A stretch of DNA of 13,079 bases from an uncultured Verrucomicrobiales bacterium (GCA_937969125.1 CALBVA010000322.1:1-13079), one strand, 5' to 3'. Positions 1 through 6,546 are shown, counted from the stretch's first letter. Program-made: numbers and translations. The notes: generated from the letters alone by a model not told the origin.

Positions 1-1
1 T

Positions 2-1303
2 TATAGCACCAAACCACTGGACTCCTGTAATATTGGCCCCAAAGAATGGACGGAAATGGCTCAGGTCATTAAAGAGCGTTACTCTGAGTTTGAAGGATTC
101 GCAATACTCCACGGCACTGACACCATGACTAACACCGCAAGCGCTCTTAGTTTCATGTTAGAAAATTTGGGTAAACCTGTTGTGATTACCGGAGCCCAAA
201 TGGCCTATCTCTTCAACGTTCGAAATGATGGCCTACAGAACATGATCACAGCACTCATGGTGGCCAATCCAGCATTCTCAAAAATCCCAGCAATCCCTGA
301 AGTCTGCATCTGCTTTAGCAATAAACTACTTAGAGGCAATCGCACCCGGAAAATTAACGCTAATAGTTTCGATGCATATATCTCCCCAAACTACCCAGCC
401 TTGGCGGAGATAGGCGAAAGTATAAACGTGAATGAAGGAGTCATCCGTAAAATTGATCCGAACAAAGCTCTTCGAATCAACTCTCGCCTTGAGTCCAATG
501 TTGCAGCTATCCGCATGTTCCCGGGCATCCAGGACGGTCAGCTATTAGATAGAGTTCTAGCTGACCCGAAGCTAAAAGGAGTAGTCATCGAAGCTTATGG
601 TGCCGGCAATATCCCAACTGAGAAACACATCTTAAAACTTATCAAAGATGCTAGTGATCGTGGAGTCGTGATTCTTGACGTCACCCAATGCGGGGGCGGT
701 AAAGTGGAACTAGGAATGTATGAAACGAGTGCCCGCCTCCTAGATGTTGGTGTGGTTAGCGGAACGGACATTACCCCTGAGGCTGCGCTTGCCAAACTCA
801 TGGTCATCCTCGGCGACGAAGACATGAGCACGCAGGAAAAAGCTCTACGCGCCGAACGCAGCATCTCCGGCGAAGTAAGCACCAATATCTTTACTACTAA
901 GCTGAAGTCTGAAGACGCTCACAGTATCGATTCAGAAATGAACCGTCAACGCGTGCCAGCAGCTCAACTGGAAGGAGGTCCCTTCAAGTCCAAGGAAATC
1001 GAAGTAGCTATGATTCGATTCCGTGGCGGAAAAATAAACGCTGAAGAGAAACACCCCATCGAACTCCAACTTTATCTCGATCTCAGCTCGGATGATGAGC
1101 CGGATGAAAGCAGTCCTGCGTTCCTTGGCTCATTCCGCAGAGCCGGGAACAAAAATCCCACCATTCTTTTCTTTGATGTGACAGACCGTATCAAAAATGT
1201 CCTCTCGGACAGGGCTTCCATTACTGTCATTCAAACTTCACAACAGGGATCATTTACATGGGAGTCTGCAGAACTAGTGATCTTTGCAAAGGAGACAAAC
1301 TAA
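2..1303 (+). CDS. Type I L-asparaginase, 5'-truncated, with extra C-terminal domain
   Basis: Cytoplasmic AnsA-type enzyme hydrolysing L-asparagine to L-aspartate and ammonia. The frame is open to the window edge and already reads like the family before its first ATG (base 56): LDSCNIGPKEW resembles the conserved MDSSDMTPEDW of E. coli AnsA. The true start and the first catalytic Thr therefore lie upstream. Visible family motifs are HGTDTM (second catalytic Thr-Asp, bases 110-127), SALSFMLENLGKPVVITGAQ, RGNRTRK, a GAGNIPT stretch and a TQC loop. About 110-130 residues follow the usual end of the fold. This tail (IEVAMIRFRGG, FLGSFRRAG, FFDVTDRI, VTVIQ-like strands) reminds me of the beta domain found C-terminal in bacterial tyrosinases, from memory only. 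Its stop overlaps the next start (TAATG), so the two are translationally coupled. Asparaginase assignment is firm; the tail is uncertain. Confidence 0.9.
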   Translation, partial: YSTKPLDSCNIGPKEWTEMAQVIKERYSEFEGFAILHGTDTMTNTASALSFMLENLGKPVVITGAQMAYLFNVRNDGLQNMITALMVANPAFSKIPAIPEVCICFSNKLLRGNRTRKINANSFDAYISPNYPALAEIGESINVNEGVIRKIDPNKALRINSRLESNVAAIRMFPGIQDGQLLDRVLADPKLKGVVIEAYGAGNIPTEKHILKLIKDASDRGVVILDVTQCGGGKVELGMYETSARLLDVGVVSGTDITPEAALAKLMVILGDEDMSTQEKALRAERSISGEVSTNIFTTKLKSEDAHSIDSEMNRQRVPAAQLEGGPFKSKEIEVAMIRFRGGKINAEEKHPIELQLYLDLSSDDEPDESSPAFLGSFRRAGNKNPTILFFDVTDRIKNVLSDRASITVIQTSQQGSFTWESAELVIFAKETN

Positions 1304-2706
1304 TGGCAGGCGGCTCCACAGCATCTAAGATTCGAGCCATTGCCTCGGAAAAAACCGAGGCTTACGCACTCTCATTTCTTAAGGAGAACGAGGCGGGGCT
1401 TCCGGAAGAAGTAAGCTCCTGTGCAAGCTTCCTCAGTGAGCATGGGATCGGCTTCATTCTCTCGAGAAATCACCGGGTGGGGAGCTGCCGAGAAGCTAGG
1501 ACTTACCGCTACCGACTTGGGCACGTTGGAATTCCACTCTGCGATGAGCTAAAGTCCTTAGTCTGCTCCTTCACCAGAACAGATGGCACCAAAACCCTTC
1601 TGGCCGCCCACTGTCGGGCGGATCTGGAGATCAGCATCGAGAAGCTAAAAGCAGCTACTGACACCGAAGGTCTCTTTGAAATACTTGATGAGGACGCTCT
1701 CGCTGAACGCTTCAGCTCTACCTACGGAACCGTGAACCCTATGCTACTGGAAACAAGCTCACGGGAAAAGATTCGGCAAGTTTTTGATCCCGGCGTGATG
1801 ACTCCTCAGGTCCTCCAACCCGGAACCATGATGACCAACGCCGGCCACCACGAATGGGGCGTTGAATTCGACGCCGCCGATCTTGTATCGAAGAGCGGTT
1901 GGGAAGTCGCAGATATTGCAATCGCCAGCCAGGATCCGCATCAACATGAAGTTCTGCCGAGGCTCAACCCAAGATCTATTGGAATCATTACCGGTAATGG
2001 TCCCGATTCAGGAATGGCCCTATGGAAGCAAGTAAATAACACGGTGCTCGAGACCTTGGGACAACGATTCCTCGGTGATCTCTCTCTTCCAGAAGTTCAC
2101 ATCGTCTCAAAACCAGGGATGGGCCTTTCGATGGAACTCGAAGCTCGTCGCGATAACACGTGGCAAGTCATCGAAGAAGCCGTCATCGCCCTATGCGCTG
2201 ACGGCGTGAAGCTGATTGGCTTGGCATGTCACACCACTCACTTTTTCGCACCACGCATCAAAGAGTTAGCAAAGGGCCATGGCGTAACATTTGTCTCTAT
2301 GGTTGATATCGTGACCGATTACCTCCGGCATCACAAAATAGAAGACTTTGCCCTCCTCGGAATCCCCCATGTCGCCGAACTCGGAGACTGGAGCGGCTAT
2401 CATGAGCTGCAAAAACTGTCCCCGGAACAGCTGGAAAAAGAGACCTTAGGACGATTTCTGGAACTAGGATATCTGGTAAAGCAAATGCAGTCGCCAGAGA
2501 AAGGATTTCAACGATTGAGGAGCTTAATCCGCCGTGAAATCAAATCCAAACATGTGGTGATTGCCCTTACCGAACTCTCTATCCTACTAGAAGGACGAAA
2601 GCGCCAGAAGAACGAGGATGTTCAAATCATCGACGCATTGTCGCTCTACGGACGCGCCCTCGGCCGCGCTTCGATTGGACTACCTTGGCAAGCAGAACAT
2701 CTCTAA
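1303..2706 (+). CDS. YbaK-like editing domain fused to Asp/Glu racemase-fold domain
   Basis: 467 residues. The ATG at 1303 is chosen because it overlaps the asparaginase stop and has GGAG seven bases upstream; an in-frame ATG at 1258 lies inside the previous gene. Residues ~20-215 resemble the YbaK/aminoacyl-tRNA-deacylase fold: ELKSLVCSF around K84 (matching the conserved K-T-L segment), AHCRADLEISIEKLKA, and a C-terminal TYGTVNP plus TNAGHHEWGVEFDAADL block. Residues ~225-460 are an Asp/Glu racemase fold: GIITGNGPDSG (227-237), ACHTTHFF with catalytic-type C309, and VVIALTELSILLE. In the last motif aspartate racemases have G-C-T-E; here L422 replaces the second cysteine, so ordinary two-base racemisation is doubtful. 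The downstream D-amino-acid aminotransferase still points to D-Asp/D-Glu metabolism. It could instead be a decarboxylase, isomerase or lyase of the same superfamily. Confidence 0.8.
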   Translation: MAGGSTASKIRAIASEKTEAYALSFLKENEAGLPEEVSSCASFLSEHGIGFILSRNHRVGSCREARTYRYRLGHVGIPLCDELKSLVCSFTRTDGTKTLLAAHCRADLEISIEKLKAATDTEGLFEILDEDALAERFSSTYGTVNPMLLETSSREKIRQVFDPGVMTPQVLQPGTMMTNAGHHEWGVEFDAADLVSKSGWEVADIAIASQDPHQHEVLPRLNPRSIGIITGNGPDSGMALWKQVNNTVLETLGQRFLGDLSLPEVHIVSKPGMGLSMELEARRDNTWQVIEEAVIALCADGVKLIGLACHTTHFFAPRIKELAKGHGVTFVSMVDIVTDYLRHHKIEDFALLGIPHVAELGDWSGYHELQKLSPEQLEKETLGRFLELGYLVKQMQSPEKGFQRLRSLIRREIKSKHVVIALTELSILLEGRKRQKNEDVQIIDALSLYGRALGRASIGLPWQAEHL

Positions 2707-2723
2707 AATCAGACTACTTTACG

Positions 2724-3575
2724 ATGACCGTATTTCTCAATAACCGCTATCTAAGCGAAGACCAAGCGCTCATCTCCCCTCAAGATCGGGCCTTTCTTTT
2801 CGGAGACGGAGTTTACGAAGTTCTGCAATGCTATGACGGAAGACCTTTTCTCCTGACAAGGCACTTGAAACGAATGAAAGAAAGCGCGATTGCTCTAAAC
2901 CTTCCCGCCGATCAAATCGATTCCTTCGTAGAAATCACAACAACTTTACTCAAGGAAAACAGCCTCTTATCGGGCCAAGCCATGGTTTACTGGCAACTCA
3001 CACGGGGAGTCGCACCACGTAGTCACCTTTTCCCACCACCGGAAACAGCACCTACACGCTACGCATTCGCCAAGAAGCTGACACAGAACGCAGACGCCCT
3101 CGAAAAAGGTGTCCGCGCCATCACGGTACTCGACGAACGCTGGGCTCGCTGTGACATCAAGTCAACCTCCCTCCTCCCTAACACTCTCGCCAAAAATACT
3201 GCCGCCGCTTCTGGAGCCACCGAAGCAATCATGATCCGCGAGGGTTTCGTCATGGAAGGCAGCCACACCAACATCTTTGCTGTTTTCGACAACGTTCTGA
3301 CGACACCCCCTCTCAGTAATTTTATTCTAGGCGGCTTAACGCGAGAATACTTGATCTCCCTTGCTCAAACCGAGGGTATACCAGTCTGCGAACGCTCCAT
3401 TACAGAAAGCGAACTTCTTTTAGCCGACGAAGTCATGATCGTTGGCACCACCACGGACGTTATGAGCGTTATCCAGATCAACAAGAGTCAGATCCGCTCG
3501 AAAACAGCTAATAACTTAGCAAAAAGACTTCAGCAAAAAATCAGAACCGAAATTCGCTCAAAACACTCTTTATAA
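2724..3575 (+). CDS. dat: D-amino-acid aminotransferase (class IV PLP)
   Basis: 283 residues, the usual length for D-alanine aminotransferase (EC 2.6.1.21), which exchanges amino groups between D-Ala/D-Asp/D-Glu and 2-oxo acids in the cytoplasm. The start at ATG 2724 gives the canonical N-terminus (TVFLNNRYLSEDQALISPQD, then FLFGDGVYE). A TTG at 2685 is possible but would overlap the previous gene. Key residues follow the Bacillus enzyme with an offset of one: Y31, R99 and H101 in RGVAPRSHLFP (the D-specific carboxylate trap), Schiff-base K146 in CDIKSTSLLPN, E178 in MEGSHTN and phosphate-binding GTTTDVMSV. The RxH trap argues against branched-chain aminotransferase or aminodeoxychorismate lyase. 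It lies 17 bases after the racemase-like gene, without a clear ribosome site, so coupling is likely. A weak hairpin (ACTCTTT-ATA-AAAGAGT, 3565-3581) spans its stop, with no T-run. Confidence 0.92.
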   Translation: MTVFLNNRYLSEDQALISPQDRAFLFGDGVYEVLQCYDGRPFLLTRHLKRMKESAIALNLPADQIDSFVEITTTLLKENSLLSGQAMVYWQLTRGVAPRSHLFPPPETAPTRYAFAKKLTQNADALEKGVRAITVLDERWARCDIKSTSLLPNTLAKNTAAASGATEAIMIREGFVMEGSHTNIFAVFDNVLTTPPLSNFILGGLTREYLISLAQTEGIPVCERSITESELLLADEVMIVGTTTDVMSVIQINKSQIRSKTANNLAKRLQQKIRTEIRSKHSL

Positions 3576-3687
3576 AAGAGTTAAGGACCCCCAAAAGTCC
3601 AGTGCGTCACTAGAATTCACTAATTGCGTCAAAAATGACGGAAAAATATCTTGCGTAGTTACCCATAGTTCTGGTAATTCTATTTTT

Positions 3688-3825
3688 ATGAGCGAGGAAG
3701 GTTTATTCGTTTACTTCAGCAAGTCGCTGAGGGCTCTCTTCATTCTAGGGAATATTCCGGCCATCATTTGCGCTAGAAATTTCCGCCTTTACGAAAACCG
3801 GAAAACCGGAACCCCCGGGTCTTAA
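3688..3825 (+). CDS. Possible small ORF, 45 aa, unknown
   Basis: ATG at 3688 runs 45 codons to TAA at 3823. The product begins MSEEGLFVYFSK and has a mildly hydrophobic middle (RALFILGNIPAIICAR) followed by a basic, Gly/Pro-rich tail. There is no Shine-Dalgarno sequence, only an AT-rich upstream stretch as before the reductase gene at 4801. Its last codons overlap the tandem AAAACCGG repeat and the CCGGGT hairpin, so it may simply be a chance frame in the leader region. I do not recognise it. Confidence 0.22.
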   Translation: MSEEGLFVYFSKSLRALFILGNIPAIICARNFRLYENRKTGTPGS

Positions 3826-3853
3826 ACCCGGAAGTCCCTTCAACGAAGAAGCC

Positions 3854-3925
3854 GAAACCTTCCGTTAATCCAAGTAGAGTCGGATTTAAATAGCTACTAC
3901 GGTAGCTATGGAAAGTCAAGGTTTC
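3854..3925 (+). promoter_or_regulatory. Two-stem leader upstream of the dioxygenase gene
   Basis: GAAACCTT (3854-3861) pairs perfectly with AAGGTTTC (3918-3925), enclosing a second perfect stem ATAGCTAC-TACG-GTAGCTAT (3890-3909). The structure ends 29 bases before the ATG at 3955, which lacks an adjacent ribosome site. It could be an RNA leader, or the inner palindrome could be a dimeric operator. I match it to no known riboswitch. Confidence 0.4.
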
Positions 3926-3954
3926 TGAAGGACAAAACTCCACTATCAGATACC

Positions 3955-4734
3955 ATGAATCCTAAAAATAACTTCCCAATCGGCTGTAGCTGTGGCGGCA
4001 GATGTGCCGTGAGCCGAACAGCATCCGACATCGTCGTTACAACAGAAGTCGTCAACTTCCTTGAAGCTGGCATGACATCACCCAATTCTATCGTCCTTCT
4101 CCGTCAGGATACTCCCCTAACTCCAGATGAAGTTAGGAGACTAGCGCTAGCCTTAGGTGGCGTAAAAAACACCAAGGCCTTCGGAGAAGTCCGTGAAATC
4201 AGCTACGACCCAAATTCAACGAAGTCAACCGCCCTCAGCCTCGAAGAGCACCCTCTCCACACCGATGCTTCTTTTGAGGAAGAACCTCCTTCACAGTTCT
4301 TGCTGAGTTTCTCACAGAGCGATCACGAAGGAGGTGGCGAAAGCGTATTTATCAAAATCGCGGACATTCTAGCAGCCGCTCCCGAGGAAGTAATCACAGC
4401 TCTCTACAAAGCAGACTGCCAATTTTCTCGAGACGATGATGGAGGCTTCACCGATACCTATACTGGCCACATCCTCAATCGTGATGAAAACGGGCGCACT
4501 TGGCTCCGTTGGCGCTACGATAAACATGTTAAGCCTATCGTACTTAACGCTCATGGCACCGACGCACAAGCTGCTGTAGAGTGGGTCGCTCGTTTCTTGG
4601 AGACTCATCCACCGATTCGCTATTCCGCGCAGTCTGGTGAGACCCTCTTGATCCCGAACAAGTCCATCCTTCATGGTCGTACCGAGCTATCGAAGGATTC
4701 TCGGCGCACAGTTTACCGCGCCTGGGTCGCCTAA
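3955..4734 (+). CDS. TauD/TfdA-type Fe(II)/2-oxoglutarate dioxygenase
   Basis: 259 residues. The family uses O2 and 2-oxoglutarate to hydroxylate or desaturate small acids. Fe(II) ligands are visible as H102-x-D104 in EHPLHTDASF and the distal H240 in IPNKSILHGRTEL; R251 and R255 in RRTVYRAWV fit the 2-oxoglutarate-binding arginine positions. The stretch PPSQFLLSFSQSDHEGGGES, just after the HxD, is typical of TauD and clavaminate-synthase relatives. The N-terminus is odd: a Cys-rich GCSCGGRC segment (residues ~10-17) precedes the fold, and no ribosome site sits before ATG 3955, though no better in-frame start is visible. A dehydrogenase follows 66 bases later on the same strand, suggesting that a hydroxylated product is oxidised. 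Location beside Asn/Asp/D-amino-acid genes makes an amino acid or its oxo acid a plausible substrate, but this is inference. Confidence 0.85.
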   Translation: MNPKNNFPIGCSCGGRCAVSRTASDIVVTTEVVNFLEAGMTSPNSIVLLRQDTPLTPDEVRRLALALGGVKNTKAFGEVREISYDPNSTKSTALSLEEHPLHTDASFEEEPPSQFLLSFSQSDHEGGGESVFIKIADILAAAPEEVITALYKADCQFSRDDDGGFTDTYTGHILNRDENGRTWLRWRYDKHVKPIVLNAHGTDAQAAVEWVARFLETHPPIRYSAQSGETLLIPNKSILHGRTELSKDSRRTVYRAWVA

Positions 4735-4739
4735 ATTGA

Positions 4740-4773
4740 TTACCTCACCCAAGAAAAATCTTGGGTGAGGTAA
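4740..4773. terminator. Perfect 15-bp hairpin between dioxygenase and dehydrogenase genes
   Basis: TTACCTCACCCAAGA (4740-4754), loop AAAA, TCTTGGGTGAGGTAA (4759-4773). The hairpin starts five bases after the dioxygenase stop. There is no T-tract (TAAATTTGTA follows), so it may be a weak or bidirectional terminator, an mRNA 3'-end stabiliser, or an attenuator that lowers expression of the next gene. Confidence 0.55.
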
Positions 4774-4800
4774 ATTTGTAAATCTTATTAAATATTTATC

Positions 4801-5685
4801 ATGAAAATTTTATGGATCGGAATGGGTCTAATGGGATCTGGCATGGCCGCAAACCTCCAGAAAAAAGGGCTTTCCACAACAATTTGGAATAGAACACCAG
4901 AATCTTCAGGCACTAAATATGCGAAGGAGGCAGGTTGCACCCTAGCGCCATCCTTAGATGATGGACTACACGACGCCGATATCGTATTTTCCTGCGTTAC
5001 GGACGACAAAGTCCTGGATGATTTATTCACGGATCAAAATCTCTCCAAAATAAAAGCTGGCTCAATCTTGATCGATTGCTCGACGGTTGGCCCCAAAGCC
5101 GCTCTTAAACTTGCACAGAGATGCCAACAAAGGAATTTAAGATTCCTAGATGCTCCAGTGACAGGTGGCGACGTTGGGGCTCGCGCCGGGACTTTAACCT
5201 TCATGGTTGGCAGCACTAAAGGAGACTTTCAGGATGTTCGGCCCATACTTGAAAAGATGGGAAAGAAGATCGTGCATGCTGGTGATGTTGGAAGAGGTCA
5301 GGCTCTCAAATTGGTCAATCAGCTTCTCTGCGCGGAGAATCTCTTAGCTACCGCTGAAGCCTTTAGGGCTGCTGACGCCCTGAACCTAAATCCTGAACTG
5401 GTCATAGAAGCATGCAGCAGTGGAGCCGGTGGAAGCTGGCAATTGGAGCACCTTGGGCCCCGCATTGTAAGCGGGGACGATTCTCCCGGCTTCAAAGCAG
5501 CCCATCTAAGCAAAGATTTAAATCTACTTCTCTCCGAGCTTGGCCCTGATATTCGACCAATAAATGGCTTGGCTAAAATTGCCAAAGCGTTTTCAACGAT
5601 TTGTGGCAACGATCTAAATTGGGGAGAGAAAGGAACGCAAATCCTTGCGATTAAGTGGGCTCAAATTACTCAAAGCATCGACTAA
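4801..5685 (+). CDS. NAD(P)-dependent beta-hydroxyacid dehydrogenase (3-hydroxyisobutyrate dehydrogenase family)
   Basis: 294 residues, normal for the family that oxidises 3-hydroxy acids or reduces tartronate/succinic semialdehydes. An N-terminal Rossmann motif G7-x-G9-x2-G12 (WIGMGLMGSGMAANL) is followed by N30-R31 (IWNRTPE), which suggests a preference for NADP(H). The substrate motif is LDAPVTGGDVGARAGTL, and catalytic K170 lies in GRGQALKLVNQLL with N173 in the usual place. The C-terminal helical domain (residues ~165-290) includes SKDLNLLLSE. The start at ATG 4801 has no Shine-Dalgarno sequence, only AT-rich DNA. It probably follows the dioxygenase in one transcript, despite the hairpin between them, and ends at the terminator 29 bases downstream. 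The glyoxylate/succinic-semialdehyde reductase subfamily is an alternative, and the substrate cannot be read from sequence alone. Confidence 0.88.
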   Translation: MKILWIGMGLMGSGMAANLQKKGLSTTIWNRTPESSGTKYAKEAGCTLAPSLDDGLHDADIVFSCVTDDKVLDDLFTDQNLSKIKAGSILIDCSTVGPKAALKLAQRCQQRNLRFLDAPVTGGDVGARAGTLTFMVGSTKGDFQDVRPILEKMGKKIVHAGDVGRGQALKLVNQLLCAENLLATAEAFRAADALNLNPELVIEACSSGAGGSWQLEHLGPRIVSGDDSPGFKAAHLSKDLNLLLSELGPDIRPINGLAKIAKAFSTICGNDLNWGEKGTQILAIKWAQITQSID

Positions 5686-5714
5686 GCCTAACTCACCTCC
5701 TAGACTTCCCCTAC

Positions 5715-5746
5715 AAAGGTGCGCCTCGAATCGGCGCACCTTTTTT
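5715..5746 (+). terminator. Intrinsic terminator after the dehydrogenase gene
   Basis: GGTGCGCC (5718-5725), loop TCGAATC, GGCGCACC (5733-5740), then six T. The AAA before the stem can pair with the first T bases. This is a textbook rho-independent terminator closing the left-hand genes. Confidence 0.93.
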
Positions 5747-5979
5747 GCCACCAATCAGACCGCAAAATTCAGTCTGATTTGGCGATTGAACCAGAGTGTT
5801 CAAGCCCTAGCCTTTTAGACTCATAAACGTTGAACTCCACAGCTTTGAATCCAAGGAGAGGTAGGCTCAAGCCGTAAAAAAGAAGCCTTGAACCATCTAT
5901 CAGACAGCTTTCGAATCTAGCAATCGTCCGGGCTGAGGCGATGATCCTCAATCTCAGCCTAAAAATACCCCACATTAAG

Positions 5980-6075
5980 GGACGTTAAGGAATGGGGTTG
6001 AGGGAGGAGGCTGGAAGATTGAGCCCGAAGGGTAATCTGGAGGACTAATCCTGAGCGCCCCATTCCTTAACGTCC
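5980..6075. repeat. 18-bp perfect inverted repeat with 60-base folded interior
   Basis: GGACGTTAAGGAATGGGG (5980-5997) is exactly complementary to CCCCATTCCTTAACGTCC (6058-6075). Inside lies AGATT-GAGCCCGAAGGGT-AATCT, a second stem-loop capped by CCC-GAA-GGG, and the near-palindrome GGACTAATCC. There is no T-run on either side. The nine-base core CCTTAACGT recurs at 6468-6476. Confidence 0.8.
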
Positions 6076-6224
6076 ACCCCTACACTGACACATATACAGA
6101 TTACAGAGAAGAGAACCTACAGCTACATGATAGAGATCCCGGGGACAGGAAGAGCAAGGTATAGTGTCTACAGAGTGGACGGAGAGTGACATGTGGCTAG
6201 ACGGAGATGCTCAAGGGTGGCCGA

Positions 6225-6307
6225 GGAGCGAAGCGACGGCCAGGGGGGCAACGGCCCTTTTCTGAACATCGAAGAGCTGGTCAGTGATGACGGAGCGAAG
6301 CGACGGC
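6225..6307. repeat. Dispersed repeat GGAGCGAAGCGACGGC, two exact copies
   Basis: Exact copies lie at 6225-6240 and 6292-6307. A diverged copy (GGACCGAAGCGACG) is at 6407-6420. The first copy sits inside a hairpin closed by TGGCCG (6218-6223) and CGGCCA (6237-6242); the second is flanked by TGGTC/GACCA. The repeats could be protein-binding iterons or small palindromic repeats. Confidence 0.6.
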
Positions 6308-6323
6308 GGACCACATCTTAGAC

Positions 6324-6542
6324 TCACCCTTCTGTAGCGAGTTCGCGGACAAGGTAGTGGCAAGCTGAAAGGACGGTAGCTTGTCGTCCTTTTCCAAAGC
6401 TTCGTAGGACCGAAGCGACGATGGTAGTCATATCAACGTCACATTGATTGAGGTAAATTTGATGAAGCCTTAACGTTACTGCCACTAGTAAGGAGTCGCG
6501 TCGGCAAGCATCTTCTGAAATCGAAGCCTCCCGCAGTAGCAC
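6324..6542 (-). CDS. Possible small protein, 72 aa, downstream of polymerase-like gene
   Basis: A GTG start (6542) with GGAG five bases upstream opens a 72-codon frame ending in TGA at 6324. The product looks protein-like: an acidic/basic N-terminus (LLREASISEDACRR), a helical stretch (SLLVAVTLRLHQIYLNQCD) and a C-terminus ending YLVRELATEG. It includes three Cys. I do not recognise a family. It follows the polymerase-like gene on the same strand after 77 bases, and its ribosome site lies in one arm of the inverted repeat at 6547-6632, which argues for a real, coupled gene. Against it: the short length, the absence of an ATG, and palindromes (6361-6392) and a repeat copy inside the frame that suggest structured noncoding DNA. 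An immunity, antitoxin or accessory role would be speculation. Confidence 0.42.
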   Translation of the reverse strand: MLLREASISEDACRRDSLLVAVTLRLHQIYLNQCDVDMTTIVASVLRSFGKGRQATVLSACHYLVRELATEG

Positions 6543-6546
6543 CTTT

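Larger units (their letters stand above)
3576..3954. other. 379-base intergenic leader region before the dioxygenase gene
   Basis: This gap separates the first three enzyme genes from the dioxygenase gene. It holds a small hairpin CGTCA-AAAA-TGACG (3627-3640), a possible 45-codon frame (3688-3825), a tandem AAAACCGG pair (3794-3809), a hairpin CCGGGT-CTTAA-ACCCGG (3815-3831) and a two-stem leader structure (3854-3925). No tRNA and no T-run terminator are visible. A weak promoter could be TTGCGT (3651) with TAATTC (3675), but the match is poor. Confidence 0.5.
5747..6323. other. Structure-rich noncoding stretch at the edge of the mobile region
   Basis: About 580 bases with no convincing gene. 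A - strand frame at 5769-5975 has an unnatural composition and no ribosome site. The stretch contains a hairpin AATCAGAC/GTCTGATT (5753-5779), a nested hairpin GGCTGAG/CTCAGCC with an inner GAGG/CCTC (5931-5959), the 18-bp inverted repeat at 5980-6075, and two identical 16-base repeats (6225-6240, 6292-6307). It could hold the left end of the integrated element, a replication or transfer origin, or an RNA gene. Confidence 0.5.

Noticed and set aside
595..885. Long antisense frames inside enzyme genes (also 3059-3292, 4369-4674, 5319-5609, 7014-7346)
   Set aside because: They lie wholly within genes with clear family motifs on the other strand and show no recognisable protein features.
3815..3831. 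CCGGG-TCTTAAA-CCCGG as a tRNA anticodon arm
   Set aside because: The loop lacks T33, and no acceptor, D or T arms can be built around it.
3875..3892. GAGTCGGATTTAAA resembling GAGTAGGATTTGAA of the tRNA gene as a left att site
   Set aside because: Mismatches are scattered, and the match lies inside a folded leader directly upstream of an enzyme gene, so chance similarity is more likely.
5780..5895. TTGAACC-like stretches (5780-5795, 5885-5893) as a left attachment copy of the tRNA 3' end
   Set aside because: Only about seven contiguous bases match the T-arm of the tRNA; an att duplication should match over a longer run including the 3' end.
5769..5975. 68-codon - strand frame
   Set aside because: No ribosome site, poor protein-like composition, and overlap with hairpins in the noncoding stretch.
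5980..6320. Retron-type msr-msd RNA
   Set aside because: The partner protein shows family-A-polymerase-like motifs, not the YxDD box of a reverse transcriptase, and the repeat geometry does not match known retrons.
6225..6420. CRISPR array
   Set aside because: The repeats are too short (16 bases), only two are exact, spacings are unequal and no cas genes are present.
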